Shown here: positions 40,442 through 41,808 of the stretch, piece by piece
Position numbering within the stretch: the stretch's first letter is position 1
Layout: every line of letters starts with the position of its first letter
NCBI GenBank assembly: GCA_964527205.1
Contig: CAZGQG010000017.1
Span: 1-41,808 of the forward strand
DNA length: 41,808 nt
From: JARICQ01 sp964527205
Lineage (GTDB): Bacteria; Bacillota; Clostridia; Tissierellales; Tissierellaceae
Direction of reading: 5' to 3'
Translations under genes and position numbers: made by a program
The notes under the pieces: generated by a model
Seen by the model: only the letters and a program-made list of their open reading frames with translations
Database searches by the model: none
Told to the model about the DNA's origin: nothing

Positions 40442-40483
40442 ATGAAAGGTGGTTTCATTATTGGAAAAAAATACTTTGTATAG
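40442..40483 (+). CDS. Possible 13-codon leader peptide overlapping veg
   Basis: ATG 40442 follows a strong AAGGAAGGAG ribosome site and would encode MKGGFIIGKKYFV, ending at TAG 40481-40483 in another frame, 22 bases into veg. The best ribosome site of the region thus belongs to this frame, while veg uses a second one inside it. It may be a real translated leader that affects veg initiation, or chance. Confidence 0.35.
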   Translation: MKGGFIIGKKYFV

Positions 40484-40721
40484 AATACGTAAAGACATCG
40501 AAGGACATATCGGAAGCAATGTTAGACTAAGAGCTAATAAGGGAAGAAAGAGGATTGTCGTAAGGGAAGGTGTACTTGAAGCTGCATATCCAAATTTATT
40601 TGTAGTAAGCATAGAAAATGAATTTGAAAGCTCAAGAAAGGTATCCTACACTTACACTGATGTACTGACAAAAACAGTTGAAGTAACTGTATTCAACGAA
40701 TCAAAAGAAAAAATATCTTAA
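40461..40721 (+). CDS. veg: Veg protein
   Basis: 86 residues from TTG 40461, preceded by AAAGGTGG; a GTG four codons earlier lies inside that ribosome site. Length equals Bacillus Veg. Conserved parts: RIRKDIEGHIGSNVRLRANKG, RKRIVVREGVLEAAYPNLFVV, and RKVSYTYTDVLTKTVEVTV. Veg is a small SH3-like protein linked to biofilm matrix gene expression and spore germination in Bacillus; the mechanism is unclear. Two consensus promoters drive it. It precedes ispE, as in Bacillus. Confidence 0.93.
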   Translation: MEKNTLYRIRKDIEGHIGSNVRLRANKGRKRIVVREGVLEAAYPNLFVVSIENEFESSRKVSYTYTDVLTKTVEVTVFNESKEKIS

Positions 40722-40726
40722 TCAAA

Positions 40727-40780
40727 AATCAACTATATTATCTAGGTTTAGCCTAAACTAATATAGTTGATTTTTTATTT
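40727..40780 (+). terminator. Terminator of veg
   Basis: AATCAACTATATTA (40727-40740) pairs with TAATATAGTTGATT (40759-40772), inner GTTTA/TAAAC arms, then a T-run. Confidence 0.88.
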
Positions 40781-40840
40781 TATCTCCCCTCCAACTTATG
40801 TTATACTTAAGGAGTTAAGAATTATAAAAAGGAGAAAACA

Positions 40841-41689
40841 ATGGAGAAAATAGATATTAAGTCCTACGGAAAGGTGAACCTAGCCCTAGATGTACTTTAT
40901 AAAAGAGATGATGGCTATCATGAGATAGATACTATAATGCAGGAGATATCCCTTCATGATCAGTTGACTTTTGAAAATATAGGAGAAGATAAGATAATAA
41001 TAGAATCAGATAAGGAAGAAGTCCCCCTTGATTCCAGGAATTTAGTTTACAAGGCCTGGGAAAAGATAAGGGATTTTACAGGGGTTAAAAGAGGTATAAG
41101 GATAAGGATCCAAAAGAACATACCCATAGCAGCAGGTCTTGCTGGGGGAAGTTCTAATGCAGCAGCTACCCTTAGGGCACTGAACCAGTTATGGGCCTTA
41201 GACCTAAGTGAGGGAGATTTACAGGACCTTGGACTCTCTATTGGGGCAGATGTACCCTTTTGCCTTCTAGGAGGCACTAAGAGGGCCAGAGGGGTGGGAG
41301 AAGAGCTGGTAGCTATAAAAGCCTTTAAGGATCATCACATACTCCTATTTAACCCTGGAGTCCATGTATCAACAGAATATGTTTATGAAAATCTTAATCT
41401 TGGGAACTCCCCTAGAATTGATATGGAAAGGATCCAAAGCTTTATAGAGGAAGAGGATAGTCTAAGCCTAGGAAAAAACATGAAAAATATAATGGAGGAC
41501 CTGGTAATAAAAAAACATCCTCTTATAGGATGGGCCAAAGAGGTCATGATAGATGGAGGAGCCCTAGGTTCTCTTATGAGTGGAAGTGGTCCCACTGTAT
41601 TTGGAATATTCCAAGATGAGGATCTCTTAAAGACTTGCAAGAATACTTTAGAGAAAAAAGGAATTACAATAGCCTGTAAGACCATATAA
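40841..41689 (+). CDS. ispE: 4-diphosphocytidyl-2-C-methyl-D-erythritol kinase
   Basis: 282 residues, GHMP kinase fold. Catalytic K11 (SYGKVNLALDV), the ATP-binding loop PIAAGLAGGSSNAAAT (95-110), catalytic D137 (GADVPFCLLGG) and the C-terminal GSLMSGSGPTVFGIF motif are present. It phosphorylates CDP-methylerythritol in the non-mevalonate isoprenoid pathway. The glycine loop reads GGSSNAA where most homologues have GGSSDAA. AAAGGAG precedes the ATG. Single-gene unit ending at a strong terminator. Confidence 0.95.
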   Translation: MEKIDIKSYGKVNLALDVLYKRDDGYHEIDTIMQEISLHDQLTFENIGEDKIIIESDKEEVPLDSRNLVYKAWEKIRDFTGVKRGIRIRIQKNIPIAAGLAGGSSNAAATLRALNQLWALDLSEGDLQDLGLSIGADVPFCLLGGTKRARGVGEELVAIKAFKDHHILLFNPGVHVSTEYVYENLNLGNSPRIDMERIQSFIEEEDSLSLGKNMKNIMEDLVIKKHPLIGWAKEVMIDGGALGSLMSGSGPTVFGIFQDEDLLKTCKNTLEKKGITIACKTI

Positions 41690-41697
41690 GATAAAAG

Positions 41698-41735
41698 AAT
41701 GGAGCTAGCCCTAGGGCTAGCTCCATTTTATATAT
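41698..41735 (+). terminator. Terminator of ispE
   Basis: ATGGAGCTAGCCC pairs with GGGCTAGCTCCAT in a near-perfect palindrome at 41698-41727, then TTTTATATATTT. Confidence 0.9.
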
Positions 41736-41752
41736 TTACTTTACCACTATTT

Positions 41753-41808
41753 CTACTTTAAAAGACCCATTATAGTATCATACACTATTCCTGGAAGTAC
41801 ATTAAAGG
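41753..41808 (-). CDS. Partial gene, C-terminal end only
   Basis: On the minus strand an open frame enters from the right edge and gives FNVLPGIVYDTIMGLLK before a TAG at 41755-41753. The helical, amphipathic end and its convergent position next to the ispE terminator fit a real gene, but 17 residues are too few to name it. Confidence 0.35.
   Translation of the reverse strand, partial: FNVLPGIVYDTIMGLLK

Noticed and set aside
41150..41175. IspE inactivated by the D-to-N change in its glycine loop
   Set aside because: The catalytic K11 and D137 are intact and the changed residue is not the catalytic base; the gene is likely functional.

Overview
The window reads as a chromosomal stretch from a low-GC, spore-forming, anaerobic Firmicute of the Clostridia/Tissierellia type. 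The reasons are the A/T-rich codon use, strong AGGAGG-type ribosome sites, intrinsic terminators after most genes, a BofA-family sporulation gene, a clostridial 2[4Fe-4S] ferredoxin, a Met T-box, and a UGA-decoded selenoprotein. Two runs of exactly 100 N (32284-32383, 40129-40228) are scaffold gaps. The second is flanked by the same 55 bases on both sides, so it is probably not a real gap. The species cannot be named from this sequence.

Layout. 12-2558: arginine/citrulline catabolism pair (DDAH-like hydrolase, RocB-like M20 peptidase). 2576-6163: little-known genes (membrane-anchored protein, YaiI/UPF0178, DUF2812 membrane protein, a small membrane protein, YbjQ/UPF0145). 6194-9193 (minus): molybdate uptake modA-modB-modC behind a one-domain ModE-like regulator. 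9372-12599: SWIM/SNF2 helicase. 12652-17393 (minus): NatAB-like ABC exporter, DUF4349 lipoprotein, leucyl aminopeptidase. 17488-19960: tRNA-Val(GAC), a 29-residue membrane miniprotein, YibE/F, ZupT-like ZIP transporter, BofA-like protein.

20048-37077 largely follows the conserved Bacillus order around yaaO-tmk-darA-holB-ricT-rsmI ... metS-tatD-yabE-rnmV-ksgA ... veg-ispE. The departures are informative: a second, shortened DarA paralogue sits where yaaR would be; a ferredoxin precedes rsmI; a NurA nuclease plus HerA ATPase pair follows rsmI; and a YjiH-family transporter and a repeat-rich gap precede metS. Between ksgA and veg lies a small thiol/metal cluster (ArsR-family metal sensor, glutaredoxin-like protein, DUF1858 protein, HesB-like selenoprotein), then MgtE.

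The most notable item is the HesB-like selenoprotein gene (38323-38619). Ordinary ORF calling breaks it at an in-frame TGA at codon 35 (GYG-U-GG context). A small hairpin suitable as a bacterial SECIS follows, and the promoter carries an ATATACCC-N5-GGGTATAT palindrome exactly between its -35 and -10 boxes, like a CsoR/CstR-family operator. Molybdate import plus selenocysteine use would fit an amino-acid-fermenting anaerobe with Se/Mo enzymes, but those enzymes are not in this window.
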